Of a stretch of DNA of 57,228 nt, positions 15,995 through 25,143 are shown piece after piece. Under the pieces are notes generated by a model. That model did no database searches. It worked only from the letters and a program-made list of their open reading frames with translations, and had not been told where the DNA came from. Both the position numbers and the translations under genes were made by a program. The DNA is from Aliibacillus thermotolerans. GTDB taxonomy: Bacteria > Bacillota > Bacilli > Bacillales > Marinococcaceae. Location of the stretch: the NCBI RefSeq assembly GCF_027853235.1, contig NZ_WKJG01000022.1:1-57228 (forward strand). The letters are read 5' to 3'. Within the stretch, counting starts at the first letter, position 1; the number at the start of each line of letters is the position of its first letter.

Positions 15995-17350
15995 ATGGAA
16001 GGGTTCGGTCTTGTCCTTGTCATCATTGCGGCGGTGTTGTTAATCATTGGGCTTACCGCCAAACTCAACGTCCATCCGTTTTTATCATTGATTATTGCAG
16101 CTTTTTTATTAGGAATTTTCGCCGGGTTACCGCTGTCTGAAATCGTCGACGCAGTAAATGGCGGATTTGGAAATTTAATGGGTAGTATCGGACTAGTCAT
16201 TGTATTCGGTACGATTATCGGAGTGTTTTTAGAAAAAACAGGAGCAGCGTATCGCATGGCTGCTTCCGTGTTAAAAGTTCTGGGAGAAAAAAGACCGCAA
16301 CTGGCAATGAGTCTCATCGGCGGAATTGTTAGTATTCCGGTATTTTGTGACTCCGGGTACGTCATTTTATCTTCCTTAAAGAAAGCGCTAGCAAAACGGG
16401 CAAAAGTAGCCGTTGCATCGATGGCGATTGCGCTATCCACCGGACTTTTTGCGACACACACGCTCGTTCCACCAACACCCGGTCCAATTGCAGCGGCGGG
16501 CAATATCGGAGCAGAACAATATCTCGGTACAATTATTATCATCGGGATAATCGTTGCCATTCCTGCAATTATGGCTGGTTATTTCTGGGCGGTCAAAGTA
16601 GGAACGAAAATAAAAGTGCCAGGGGAAGACGAGTTGGAAATAAGCTATGATGAAGTTGTGAAACAGTTTGGCGACATGCCTTCGACGCCGAAAGCATTTG
16701 CACCGATAGTCATTCCTATCGTTTTGATTGCTCTTGGTTCGATTACGAGCTTCGCCGGCTGGAGTGGGATCTTTGCTGACATTTTATTATTTTTCGGTTC
16801 CCCGGTCGTAGCGCTTCTCATCGGTGTATTTTTCGCATTCACCCTCGTACCAAAATTAAATAAAGAAACGTTAAACGACTGGATAGGTCTCGGTATCAAA
16901 GAAGCAGCACCGATTTTGTTGATCACAGGTGCAGGGGGTGCGTTTGGAACCGTCATTCAAACGACAAACATTAGCGGATTCATCGAAAGTTTTGGAAACA
17001 GTCCATTTGCAACAGGAGCATTTTTCTTACTCGTTCCATTTGTTATTGCTGTGGCGTTAAAAACAGCCCAAGGTTCGTCCACAACAGCCCTTGTGATTAC
17101 TTCTACCCTCGTAGCTCCTTTACTCGTTGACGCGGGCATTACTGGTGCCATACCGATGGCGCTTGTCGTCATGGCGATTGGAGCCGGAGCAATGGTTGTC
17201 TCGCACGTCAACGACAGCTACTTCTGGGTGGTAAAAGAATTCAGTGGCATGACTCTTACTCAAGCGTACAAAGCGCAAACGGGAGCGACACTTTTACAAG
17301 GAATTGTAGCGATGATTACAACCCTCATTTTGTGGATTATTTTTGTATAG
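15995..17350 (+). CDS. GntP-family gluconate/glycerate permease
   Basis: A 451-residue integral membrane transporter with about 12 helices. GntP-family segments are present: NVHPFLSLIIAAFLLGI, GFGNLMGSIGLVIVFGTIIG, IPVFCDSGYVIL, THTLVPPTPGPIAAA and VSHVNDSYFWVV. Next to a glycerate kinase and a CdaR-type regulator the substrate is most likely glycerate (inference). TGGAGG precedes ATG 15995. Confidence 0.9.
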   Translation: MEGFGLVLVIIAAVLLIIGLTAKLNVHPFLSLIIAAFLLGIFAGLPLSEIVDAVNGGFGNLMGSIGLVIVFGTIIGVFLEKTGAAYRMAASVLKVLGEKRPQLAMSLIGGIVSIPVFCDSGYVILSSLKKALAKRAKVAVASMAIALSTGLFATHTLVPPTPGPIAAAGNIGAEQYLGTIIIIGIIVAIPAIMAGYFWAVKVGTKIKVPGEDELEISYDEVVKQFGDMPSTPKAFAPIVIPIVLIALGSITSFAGWSGIFADILLFFGSPVVALLIGVFFAFTLVPKLNKETLNDWIGLGIKEAAPILLITGAGGAFGTVIQTTNISGFIESFGNSPFATGAFFLLVPFVIAVALKTAQGSSTTALVITSTLVAPLLVDAGITGAIPMALVVMAIGAGAMVVSHVNDSYFWVVKEFSGMTLTQAYKAQTGATLLQGIVAMITTLILWIIFV

Positions 17351-17369
17351 AAATTTCACAGATGTATAA

Positions 17370-17421
17370 AAGCCCCTTTCTTTGGCGCACTCTAAAAGCA
17401 ATGCGACAGAAGAAAGGGGTT
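17370..17421 (+). terminator. Terminator-like hairpin that hides the next gene's ribosome site
   Basis: AAGCCCCTTTCTT (17370-17382) pairs with AAGAAAGGGGTT (17410-17421), loop about 27 bases, then TATTTTC. The 3' arm contains GAAAGGGG, the ribosome site of the gene at 17428. Read-through RNA from gntP would therefore have this site masked. Confidence 0.65.
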
Positions 17422-17427
17422 ATTTTC

Positions 17428-18192
17428 ATGACAAAAACAGTGCGAAAGGGAAAAATCATCCTTTCCACCTTTCTTTTCTTGTTTGCTATCCTTTTTTCAA
17501 CTGAGGGTGTAAGCGGAAAAGAAGCAGATATCCAACTGAAAGAAACAGAGTTTGATGACATTCAACTGCTTCAATGGCAAAAAAACGATGAACTGTATGA
17601 AATGAATATACAACTGCCCATTTTTACGACCGATGCGTTGAATGCACAAATGAAAAAGTATATGGAAGAGCAAATTACCGCATTTCTGGAAGCGATTGAC
17701 GGTCACGTCACAAGTAAACGCCCTGGTAATTTATATATTACGGTTGATATTTTAAAAAGCGGTATTGGTCTTTATTCCCTCGTATTTTCTGAACAAATTT
17801 ATACGGGCGGGGCGAATTGGAACGATACCAACACCGTATTACTTGCCGACGTGGAAAAAGACCAATTCATGCAGCAAGCGAATCTTTTTCAAGACGTGGT
17901 GAAAGCTCGAGAAATCATCCGACCGCTTGTGGTGGAAGAGCTTAAAAAAGACGAAAATCTCGACGGCTATCTGTTAGAAGACCAAATAGAAAAATGGCTT
18001 CGTGACCCGGACTATCAGTTTCAAAATATGTACATTGACTGTGCAAACAAACGACTCGGCTTTATTTTTGATAAGTATGAAGTAGCAGCAGGAGTCGTTG
18101 GCATGCCGCAAGTATACTTGCCACTGGACGAAAAGCTTTTCTCTCTTTTTAAAGATACGTGGCAAGAGCGGATGCAACAATGTCAAAAATAA
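17428..18192 (+). CDS. Secreted DUF3298-domain protein
   Basis: A 254-residue protein with a signal peptide (basic start, hydrophobic core about residues 10-24). The C-terminal part has DUF3298 features: YTGGANWND in the middle and KYEVAAGVVGMPQVYLPL near the end. The family is found in RsiV- and PdaC-type extracellular modules; RsiV binds lysozyme. Here there is no membrane helix or anti-sigma domain, so it is a free secreted module of unknown ligand. GAAAGGGG at 17412-17419 sets ATG 17428, and this site lies in a hairpin. Confidence 0.75.
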   Translation: MTKTVRKGKIILSTFLFLFAILFSTEGVSGKEADIQLKETEFDDIQLLQWQKNDELYEMNIQLPIFTTDALNAQMKKYMEEQITAFLEAIDGHVTSKRPGNLYITVDILKSGIGLYSLVFSEQIYTGGANWNDTNTVLLADVEKDQFMQQANLFQDVVKAREIIRPLVVEELKKDENLDGYLLEDQIEKWLRDPDYQFQNMYIDCANKRLGFIFDKYEVAAGVVGMPQVYLPLDEKLFSLFKDTWQERMQQCQK

Positions 18193-18209
18193 CCGATCCG
18201 TGTCTCTCA

Positions 18210-18510
18210 CGGAAAAACGCGAGTCCAAAACCGAATGCTATCCGCGGGTAGTAAGCAGGACATAAGAGAAGACTTCCCCGTCATGAGACCATTCGGCAGA
18301 AATTTTATACGATATTTGGTCGCATGAACCTTTTATGCGACACTTCATGGCATCATTCTCGTAATAATTGGTCGTATGGCTTGTTTTCATCCTAATTTCT
18401 TCCATTTTGACTTTCATACGACACTTCACTTGCTGTTTGACAAAATGAAGCGTCGTATGAACACGTCATGCGACACTTTTTTCATCGATGTAATAAATAA
18501 TAGGTCTCAT
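18210..18510. repeat. Family-1 mosaic array, capped at both ends
   Basis: Forward half-sites at 18282 (variant, TCATGAGACC), 18334, 18415 and 18467; reverse half-sites at 18319, 18371, 18452 and 18504 (variant, GTCTCAT). Steps are 37, 15, 37, 44, 37, 15, 37. The 72 bases before the first half-site (18210-18281) are closely similar to 25144-25217. It lies between convergent genes. The last compact palindrome (18452-18474) with its T-run can act as a terminator for the DUF3298 gene. Confidence 0.85.
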
Positions 18511-18520
18511 CATTTTTACA

Positions 18521-18566
18521 CAAAAAAAGAGAGACTCACCAAGTGGTTAGTGAGACCTCTCTTTTA
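18521..18566 (-). terminator. Terminator of the SLH/DUF6612-like gene
   Basis: On the minus strand AGAGAGGTCTCAC (from 18562 down) pairs with GTGAGTCTCTCT, followed by a run of seven T residues. Confidence 0.85.
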
Positions 18567-18578
18567 ATGATATTTTGC

Positions 18579-20231
18579 TTAGGAAGCGTCTTCCATCTCT
18601 TCTACTTCTTCGATTTCTTCAAAGTCTTCCAGTTCTTCCAATTGTTCTTCTTGCCATTCTATCCATTCATCAAATGAAATGATGTCTTCTTCATTTTCCG
18701 GCAATCCATATTCGAAAGTAACTGGTTCGTTGAAGTTACTAATAGACATACCGTAGTCAATTCCAAAAGTGATTGTTTCTTCGCCGTCTGTAAAGCTGAA
18801 TTGAATGATGCCTGTATCATAGACGATGTTTGCATCTTCATCAAAGGCTTGAATGATTTTAAATTCATCCAAGCTTAATTTGCTTAAGAATTCCTCGAAG
18901 TCAGATTCCATTTCTGCTTGAATTGTTTCTGCTTCAGAAGCAGTGAGACCAAGAGCATTGGTCAATTGCGGGTTGGAGAAAATTCCTTCCAGTACTGGAA
19001 TAATCTCTTCTTCAAAGATAGTGAAAAGTTCTACGAGCTCTTCTTCCGTAAGAGTAAATTCAAGTACTTGCTCATAGTCCACATCGCCAGGAATGGCGTC
19101 ATGACTGTCATGCAACGTAAAGTAGTCTGTTCCGATATGTTCAATCAAAACGTCATAGATTTCTTTCATGAGCTCCATTTGTTCATCATACGTAAATGGA
19201 AAGTCCATTTCTTCCCCTAACATTTCTTCATAGTCCATTTCAATGTACTTTCCTTGCCATTCTTCTGGATACCCTAAGAGAGCGGCATCTGTAATGTATT
19301 GATAGTTTTTCGTTTCTGTTGAAATGCTAGGAAGAACCATGGATTCACCAAAAGCAGGGATGTCTTGTTCTATGACAACTTCGGTGATAAATGGATCTGC
19401 TTGAAATGCTCCGCGCATCACCATATCCATGTTCATGGCTTCGTCAATCATTTCTGCTTCTTCTTCTGTAAGATCATCCGGGATTGGGAAATCTAACGTA
19501 ATGCCCATATCACCTTCAAAAGTGTAAGACTCAAGATTCAACTGTGCTTCAAAAGCGTCTTCTAACAGTTGAAGAATCTCTTCATCGACTTCTTCTCCAG
19601 GCTCTTCCGGCTCTTCAGGTGCTTCCGGTTCCGTTGCTGCCGCTTCCAATGTATTCGTTAAAAAGACAGCAAATTGAGCTCTGGTCGTTTCATTACTAGG
19701 ACGGAACGTATTGTCGTCATAGCCACCGGTGATTTCATTTGCGGCCAGAATTCCGACATATTCGTACGCCCAATGGTCAGAAGAAACGTCCGCAAAAGAC
19801 GCTGTTACTTCTCCATTTAAATCGTACGCTTTTGTTAATACTTTTGCCATTTGACCTCGAGTGAGCGGATCATTTGGCATAAAGTTTCCGTCTCTTCCTT
19901 CCATGATGCCAGCTTGCGCCAAGGCAACAGCTGCGTCATACACTGCATCGTTTTCGTCCAGATCATTGAATGTGACTCCATTCTCATTAGCCTCCAATCC
20001 CAATGCTTTGGATAAAATTAATGCAGCTTGGGATCGTTTCACCGGCGCATTCGGATCGAATGTCCCGTCTTCAAAACCATTGACAAGACCTTCCTCCGTT
20101 AAGTAATCAATCGCTTCTTTTGCCCAGTGATCGTCACTGATATCTTTGTATGTGGCGGCACTGACAGAAGTTGGCACAACTAATGTCAATGCAAGTGCGC
20201 CGGCAAAAGCTCTTTTCATAAAACGTTTCAC
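18579..20231 (-). CDS. SLH-anchored protein with DUF6612-like domain
   Basis: A 550-residue secreted protein. It has a signal peptide (MKRAFAGALALTLVVPTSVSA), three SLH repeats (about 26-195: YKDISDDHWAKEAIDYL, FNDLDENDAVYD, FADVSSDHWAYEYVG) that bind pyruvylated wall polymer, an acidic Pro/Glu linker, then a large acidic domain resembling DUF6612 lipoproteins (LESYTFEGDM start). GTG 20231 is chosen because AAGGAGG lies 7 bases upstream. Its role at the cell surface is unknown. Confidence 0.85.
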   Translation of the reverse strand: MKRFMKRAFAGALALTLVVPTSVSAATYKDISDDHWAKEAIDYLTEEGLVNGFEDGTFDPNAPVKRSQAALILSKALGLEANENGVTFNDLDENDAVYDAAVALAQAGIMEGRDGNFMPNDPLTRGQMAKVLTKAYDLNGEVTASFADVSSDHWAYEYVGILAANEITGGYDDNTFRPSNETTRAQFAVFLTNTLEAAATEPEAPEEPEEPGEEVDEEILQLLEDAFEAQLNLESYTFEGDMGITLDFPIPDDLTEEEAEMIDEAMNMDMVMRGAFQADPFITEVVIEQDIPAFGESMVLPSISTETKNYQYITDAALLGYPEEWQGKYIEMDYEEMLGEEMDFPFTYDEQMELMKEIYDVLIEHIGTDYFTLHDSHDAIPGDVDYEQVLEFTLTEEELVELFTIFEEEIIPVLEGIFSNPQLTNALGLTASEAETIQAEMESDFEEFLSKLSLDEFKIIQAFDEDANIVYDTGIIQFSFTDGEETITFGIDYGMSISNFNEPVTFEYGLPENEEDIISFDEWIEWQEEQLEELEDFEEIEEVEEMEDAS

Positions 20232-20470
20232 GCGAAAACCTCCTTGATAAATTTTTTCTACAACTCCATCATACACCTTTCTAGGAAAAAATGAAAAAGC
20301 CTTCTAAAAATCTTTGAAAAAACAAAATTAAGACAATCGACCTTATATGGCAAAATCACCGTGTCAATAGAGAAAAATGACATAGATATAGGCAGAAGGA
20401 GAAAAATAAGGTAAAATGAGGTAGACTCCTAATTTAAGAGGGGGGACGTGTAATTAACACGGAGAAGAAA

Positions 20471-22183
20471 ATGACACATAACGAGAAATTTCACCAATTT
20501 ATTAGCGACAAAGAAAATCTCATGAAATTGTTCGACCACATGAATGATGGTCTCATCGTCACGGACGACCGGCAACGGATTATTTGGGTCAATCCTGCCT
20601 ATGAAAAAATTACCGGTTACACGAAGGAAGAATTACTTGACAAAAACCCGAACTACGTCGCTTCGGGAAAGACACCGCGAGCAATGTACGACATGATGTG
20701 GGAAACGCTAGAGAAAGAAGGAACATGGACCGGACGTCTATTAAATCAGCGGAAAAATGGACAAGAGTTTTGGTCTTCTTTAACGATTACGCATATTAAA
20801 AAAGACACTCCGGAAAATAGTTTCTACATCGCCTTTACACGAGATGTCACAAGTACAATCCAAAAGCACGAGAGAATGAAAGAAATGGCATATCGTGACA
20901 ACTTAACGGGATTGCCGAACTACAACTATTTTACGGAACATGCGAGCAATCTATTGGAAAAAGCAAAAAAAGAGGACAAAGTTACCGCTTTGTTATTTTT
21001 AGATCTGGACCGTTTTAAAAACGTAAACAATTCCATCGGACATTTCTACGGAGATCAATTGTTAAAGATGATCGGAAAAAGGCTCGAGAATGCCGTCTGT
21101 GATCGCGGGCTTGTCAGTCGTTTTGGTGGAGATGAATTCACGATCATTTTGGAGCCCGTCACTTCGATACACAAATTAAAACCGATCTTAACGCAAATAT
21201 TTGATAACGTCAGCCAACCGGTAGAAATCGGGGACAGAGAAGTGCGAATCACCGCATCCATAGGAGGGAGTCTTTATCCCGAACACGGGACAGACGTAGA
21301 AAGTCTCGTCCAAAACGCAGATTACGCCATGTACCGCGCAAAAGAAGATGGTTGCAATTCTTTTTCGCTCTTTCAAGACGAGTTTCGAGTGGAAACTCTT
21401 TCCAAGATTACTATAGAAAACGAGTTACGTCAAGCATTAAATCGAAATGAATTTGAAGTGTATTATCAAGTGCAAATGAATCTTCATAATGAGCAACCGT
21501 ACGGGGTAGAGGCACTCGTGCGTTGGAACCATCCAACAAAAGGAGTGTTAACGCCATTTCATTTTTTAGATGTAGCGGAAGAGGCAGGATTAATTAAACA
21601 TATCGATAAATGGGTATTAGAAGAAGCGTGTCGGGAAACACAAGCGTGGCGAAAAGAAGGTTTTGATGACTTAATCGTCTCCGTCAACGTCTCCAAACCT
21701 TTCTTTGAAAGTGAAGAATTTGAAAAGGTCGTCCTTCAAACGCTGGAAAAAACAGGACTCCCACCGCAACTATTATCATTAGAAATTAGTGAAAATATTA
21801 ACATTTTAAACGTCGAGCGCTCTTTTCGAAAACTCGAACACTTGCGCGAGATTGGTATTTTAATTTCTTTAGATGACTTTGGCACCGGTTATTCTTCCAT
21901 GGGACAGTTGAAACGATTTCCGATTGATGTATTAAAAATTGACCAATCATTCGTTCGCCACAGCAACGGAAAAGATAAAGACGCAGCCATTGTCCGCTTT
22001 ATATTAAATTTGGCGAAAGTATTGGGCTTTGAAGTAGTCTGTGAAGGGATTGAAACGGAAGAACAACAAAATTTTTTGAAATCAGAAGGTTGTGATTATG
22101 CCCAAGGCTATTTTTACAGTAAACCGATTGCAGGAAAGCAATGTAAACAATTTTTGTTGGATATAAAAGGGAAATGTCACTAA
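20471..22183 (+). CDS. PAS-GGDEF-EAL cyclic-di-GMP enzyme
   Basis: A 570-residue cytoplasmic protein. It has one PAS domain (about 15-130, IIWVNPAYEKITGYTKEEL), a GGDEF domain (about 140-300, intact RFGGDEF) and an EAL domain (about 315-565). The EAL domain keeps GVEALVRW, DDFGTGYSSM, KIDQSFV and EGIETEEQ, so both synthesis and breakdown of c-di-GMP look possible. No membrane segment is seen, so the PAS domain probably senses an internal signal. Flagellar and surface genes nearby fit a motile/sessile role (inference). GGAGAAG precedes ATG 20471. Confidence 0.9.
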   Translation: MTHNEKFHQFISDKENLMKLFDHMNDGLIVTDDRQRIIWVNPAYEKITGYTKEELLDKNPNYVASGKTPRAMYDMMWETLEKEGTWTGRLLNQRKNGQEFWSSLTITHIKKDTPENSFYIAFTRDVTSTIQKHERMKEMAYRDNLTGLPNYNYFTEHASNLLEKAKKEDKVTALLFLDLDRFKNVNNSIGHFYGDQLLKMIGKRLENAVCDRGLVSRFGGDEFTIILEPVTSIHKLKPILTQIFDNVSQPVEIGDREVRITASIGGSLYPEHGTDVESLVQNADYAMYRAKEDGCNSFSLFQDEFRVETLSKITIENELRQALNRNEFEVYYQVQMNLHNEQPYGVEALVRWNHPTKGVLTPFHFLDVAEEAGLIKHIDKWVLEEACRETQAWRKEGFDDLIVSVNVSKPFFESEEFEKVVLQTLEKTGLPPQLLSLEISENINILNVERSFRKLEHLREIGILISLDDFGTGYSSMGQLKRFPIDVLKIDQSFVRHSNGKDKDAAIVRFILNLAKVLGFEVVCEGIETEEQQNFLKSEGCDYAQGYFYSKPIAGKQCKQFLLDIKGKCH

Positions 22184-22299
22184 GGCGAGCCTTCTATGGT
22201 ATAAAATAAAAGAAATATATCGACAGTTGTCCCGTACTCGTTATAATAAAATCATACACTGATTTTTGACGCTGTGGGAAGATAAGGGAGGGAGCTTAT

Positions 22300-23793
22300 G
22301 TGGAAAAGTCGACAACTACGTTACGAAAAGTTGTTGTAACGTCTACTGCGGTTACCGGAGCTGTTTTGACCGTGCCTCTTGTGGCAGACGCCGCTTTAGG
22401 AGACGATACGCTGTATCCGTCCATGCAAAGTGAAGATGTGAAAGAATTGCAAAGCCTGTTAAAAGACAAAGGATATTATACATACGGAGAAATAACAGGT
22501 TATTACGGGGAACATACGAAAAGGGCAGTGCGCGATTTTCAACGAGATCATCAATTAATCCCTGATGGCATCGCAGGACCAAAAACTTTTGCGATGCTCT
22601 TTGGCGGAGAGACAAAAGAGCCGGAAGTGAGAGCGAGCAGTACGGAAGAAGCACGCGTCACTCTCGGAGGCTCGACCATTTTGCGTCTTGGAGAAGAAAG
22701 TGAAGAAGTGAAAGAATTACAACGGCAACTGGCACAGCTCGGCTTTTTCCGCGGAGAAAAAACCGGCTATTATGGTCGCCAAACACGGGAAGCAGTGCGC
22801 AACTTTCAACGGAGCCATCAATTGGTTGTTGACGGCATCGCAGGACCAAAAACTTTTGCGGCTTTAAAAAGTGCATTATCCGGACAAGTCGTCGTAGATC
22901 CACCGGAAGGGATTTCATCCGCTACTTTTAAAGTATTGGAACGGGGAGATCAAAACAATCAAGTGTCTCAACTCCAACAACAGTTAAAAGATGCAGGATA
23001 TTATCACATGGAAATCACCGGTATCTTCGGACCACAAACAGAAAAAGCAGTCCGCGCTTTTCAGCGAGATCATCAATTAACCGTTGACGGCATTGCCGGT
23101 CCGAAAACGTTCAATCAATTAAAACAAGCCTCCTCAAAAGTGGAGTCTATAGAAAAGAAGCAACCAAATACGAATGGCATTCTTCGCTTTGGTGCCCAAG
23201 GAAATGACGTTCGCACCCTCCAAAGCCAATTGAAGCAACTAGGATTGATGAAAATGGAGCCAACGGGCGTGTACGGGGAAGTGACCGAAAACGCCGTTCG
23301 CTCTTTTCAACAACAATACGGATTAACGGTTGACGGTATCGCCGGCCCCCAAACAAAACAAGCATTAGAACAGGCCATTTATGGCGAACCACCAAAAAAA
23401 GAAGAAACGAAACAGCCTTCCGCAAACAAAAATATTAACGTAACAAACTTAATTGCAGACGCTGCCGAACATATCGGCACGCCTTACGTCTGGGGAGGGA
23501 CGACCACATCCGGCTTTGACTGCAGCGGCTTTTTACAATTCGTCTTCGGTCAAAACGGAATCTCTCTTCCACGGACTGTCGCTGGCATCTACGACCACGG
23601 CACATCTGTTCAAACCCCTCAAGTCGGGGACATCGTCTTTTTCGAAACATACCAAAGCGGTCCCTCCCACGCCGGCATTTATATCGGAAACAACGAATTC
23701 ATCCACGCGGGCACATCCACCGGCGTAACCATTGCGAATTTAAACACGAGCTACTGGAGCGAACGCTACCTCGGAGCTAAAAGATATTTTTAA
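22300..23793 (+). CDS. Peptidoglycan hydrolase with four PG-binding domains and NlpC/P60
   Basis: A 497-residue secreted cell-wall hydrolase. It has a signal peptide (about 1-33), four peptidoglycan-binding type 1 domains (about 37-97, 126-190, 211-275, 294-355; each ends in a DGIAGPxTF/Q motif) and a C-terminal NlpC/P60 cysteine peptidase (about 385-497). Catalytic Cys is in GFDCSGF, His in SHAGIYIG and the third polar residue in FIHAGTS. Such enzymes cut the stem peptide. The start is GTG 22300 after AAGGGAGGGAG; an overlapping ATG at 22298 is in another frame. Confidence 0.9.
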   Translation: MEKSTTTLRKVVVTSTAVTGAVLTVPLVADAALGDDTLYPSMQSEDVKELQSLLKDKGYYTYGEITGYYGEHTKRAVRDFQRDHQLIPDGIAGPKTFAMLFGGETKEPEVRASSTEEARVTLGGSTILRLGEESEEVKELQRQLAQLGFFRGEKTGYYGRQTREAVRNFQRSHQLVVDGIAGPKTFAALKSALSGQVVVDPPEGISSATFKVLERGDQNNQVSQLQQQLKDAGYYHMEITGIFGPQTEKAVRAFQRDHQLTVDGIAGPKTFNQLKQASSKVESIEKKQPNTNGILRFGAQGNDVRTLQSQLKQLGLMKMEPTGVYGEVTENAVRSFQQQYGLTVDGIAGPQTKQALEQAIYGEPPKKEETKQPSANKNINVTNLIADAAEHIGTPYVWGGTTTSGFDCSGFLQFVFGQNGISLPRTVAGIYDHGTSVQTPQVGDIVFFETYQSGPSHAGIYIGNNEFIHAGTSTGVTIANLNTSYWSERYLGAKRYF

Positions 23794-23797
23794 CGGT

Positions 23798-23833
23798 ACA
23801 ACCTCGTCGAAACACTTCGACGAGGTTGTTTGA
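23798..23833 (+). terminator. Rho-independent terminator
   Basis: ACAACCTCGTCGAA pairs with TTCGACGAGGTTGT and is followed by TT, just after the hydrolase gene. Confidence 0.85.
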
Positions 23834-23852
23834 TCGCAGTACACAAGGGCGC

Positions 23853-24267
23853 TTTATGGTATCGTTTCAGCACAGCAGAAGAGTTGGAAGCGATGCATGA
23901 GGGTAGATGGCTCGTCTCCAGCAACAAATGAGGCGTGGAAGCACCTCATGAAACAGATATGGCACGGTTTCAGAAAGAAAAAATTTGTGGAAGCATTTCA
24001 TGAAATAGATATGGCATGACTTCAGGATGAAAAAAGCAGTGGAAGCATTTCATACACTACTTTCGGCGTGTTTTCAGGACGAAATGAAGAGTGGAAACGA
24101 TTCATAAACCGTTTATAACTTGCTTCCAGCAGAAAATAAGACGCGAAAGCATGCCATGAATGGTTTATGGCACGTTTCCAAGCGGTTCATACGTTTGAAA
24201 ACGATCCAAGCAGCGTCTATGGCTTGTTTCCAGCACAGCAGAAGAGTTGGAAGCATGCCATAAACGA
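23853..24267. repeat. Family-2 tandem array, eight near-exact 52-bp units
   Basis: Units begin at 23853, 23904, 23956, 24008, 24060, 24112, 24164 and 24216; steps are 51 once and then exactly 52. Each unit is an inverted pair: TTTATGGCAYGTTTCCAGC near its start and GTGGAAGCATGCCATAAA near its end. The sequence between the arms diverges strongly while the length does not. In the last unit the forward word lies 37 bases before the reverse word (24218 to 24255), leaving 15 to the next unit. It lies between convergent genes and has no plausible coding frame. Confidence 0.88.
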
Positions 24268-24280
24268 TTGTCACCAATGA

Positions 24281-24306
24281 AAAACTCGCTCTTAGGCGAG
24301 TTTTTT
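24281..24306 (-). terminator. Bidirectional terminator
   Basis: AAAACTCGC pairs with GCGAGTTTT around TCTTAG, with A and T runs on both sides. It ends the XRE regulator gene on the minus strand. Confidence 0.8.
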
Positions 24307-24326
24307 CCTTTTGGAAGAAAGGATAG

Positions 24327-24971
24327 CTATTTTTCTTCTTCCGTTGTGTCTCCAAAAACGGCGTAGATAATTTTCGTTAATTTTTCTTTGTCTTTGTCGT
24401 CTAAGGGAATGTGGTCGAACATCAGTGTTTCTGTTGCTAAAATGTGGCGTAAATTTTTCGGGCGTGGTGCTGCCGGATGGTAATCTTCCGGATGATCGGT
24501 GTAGCCTACTAAATAATCGGGTGTGACTTCAAGGGCATTGGCTAATTTATACAGCTGGATTAAGTTTGGCACGGTATCCCGGGATGTTTCGTACGGATAC
24601 TCTTTTTGCCACCGTTCGATGAAATGGGCGTCAATTCCTGTTTTGACAGAAAGGGCATCGATACTCCAACCGCTTTTTTCAATGGATTCTCGCAAACGTT
24701 TCGTAAAAAGTTCGCGATCGATGCGCAAATCCTTTTTTTCTTTCTCGTTTTCAGGTAATAGTCCCCCGAGCCGTAACATTTCATCCGGAAGGGCTCCTTT
24801 TAATCCTTCCGCAAGTTGTAAAATGACTTCTCGGGACGGAATGACTTTATCTTTTTCAATCGAGTGGATGTATGAATAGCTCAGACCGGTAATATCCCCT
24901 AAATCACGAAGCGAATAGTTATTTTGCAACCTTTTTTCGTACACATATTTACCAAGCGTTTGTTTCTTCAT
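24327..24971 (-). CDS. XRE-family regulator with two helix-turn-helix domains
   Basis: A 214-residue cytoplasmic DNA-binding protein. The first HTH is at about 6-60 (SLRDLGDITGLSYSYIHSIE) and the second at about 85-155 (SIDALSVKTGIDAHFIERW ... ALEVTPDYLVGY). The C-terminal part is charged. The start ATG 24971 (MKKQTLGKY) is preferred; the open frame to 25055 has no ribosome site. No operon partner is adjacent, so its targets are unknown. Confidence 0.8.
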   Translation of the reverse strand: MKKQTLGKYVYEKRLQNNYSLRDLGDITGLSYSYIHSIEKDKVIPSREVILQLAEGLKGALPDEMLRLGGLLPENEKEKKDLRIDRELFTKRLRESIEKSGWSIDALSVKTGIDAHFIERWQKEYPYETSRDTVPNLIQLYKLANALEVTPDYLVGYTDHPEDYHPAAPRPKNLRHILATETLMFDHIPLDDKDKEKLTKIIYAVFGDTTEEEK

Positions 24972-25143
24972 GCAATAATCACCTGATAATATTTTATCGA
25001 GGGGGGAATGGGGGATATAGGTGAATAAGCAATGACGTTCTTTCATTATGAACATCGTTTTTCAAAAATAAACGAGTGGTTACTCATTCATCTAACTATA
25101 CTTGAAACCATTTTTCTATGATGGAGTCATTTACCGCTGGATT

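Noticed and set aside
23853-24267. CRISPR array
   Set aside because: Units are inverted pairs that diverge along their whole length; there is no constant repeat with variable spacers and no cas gene.
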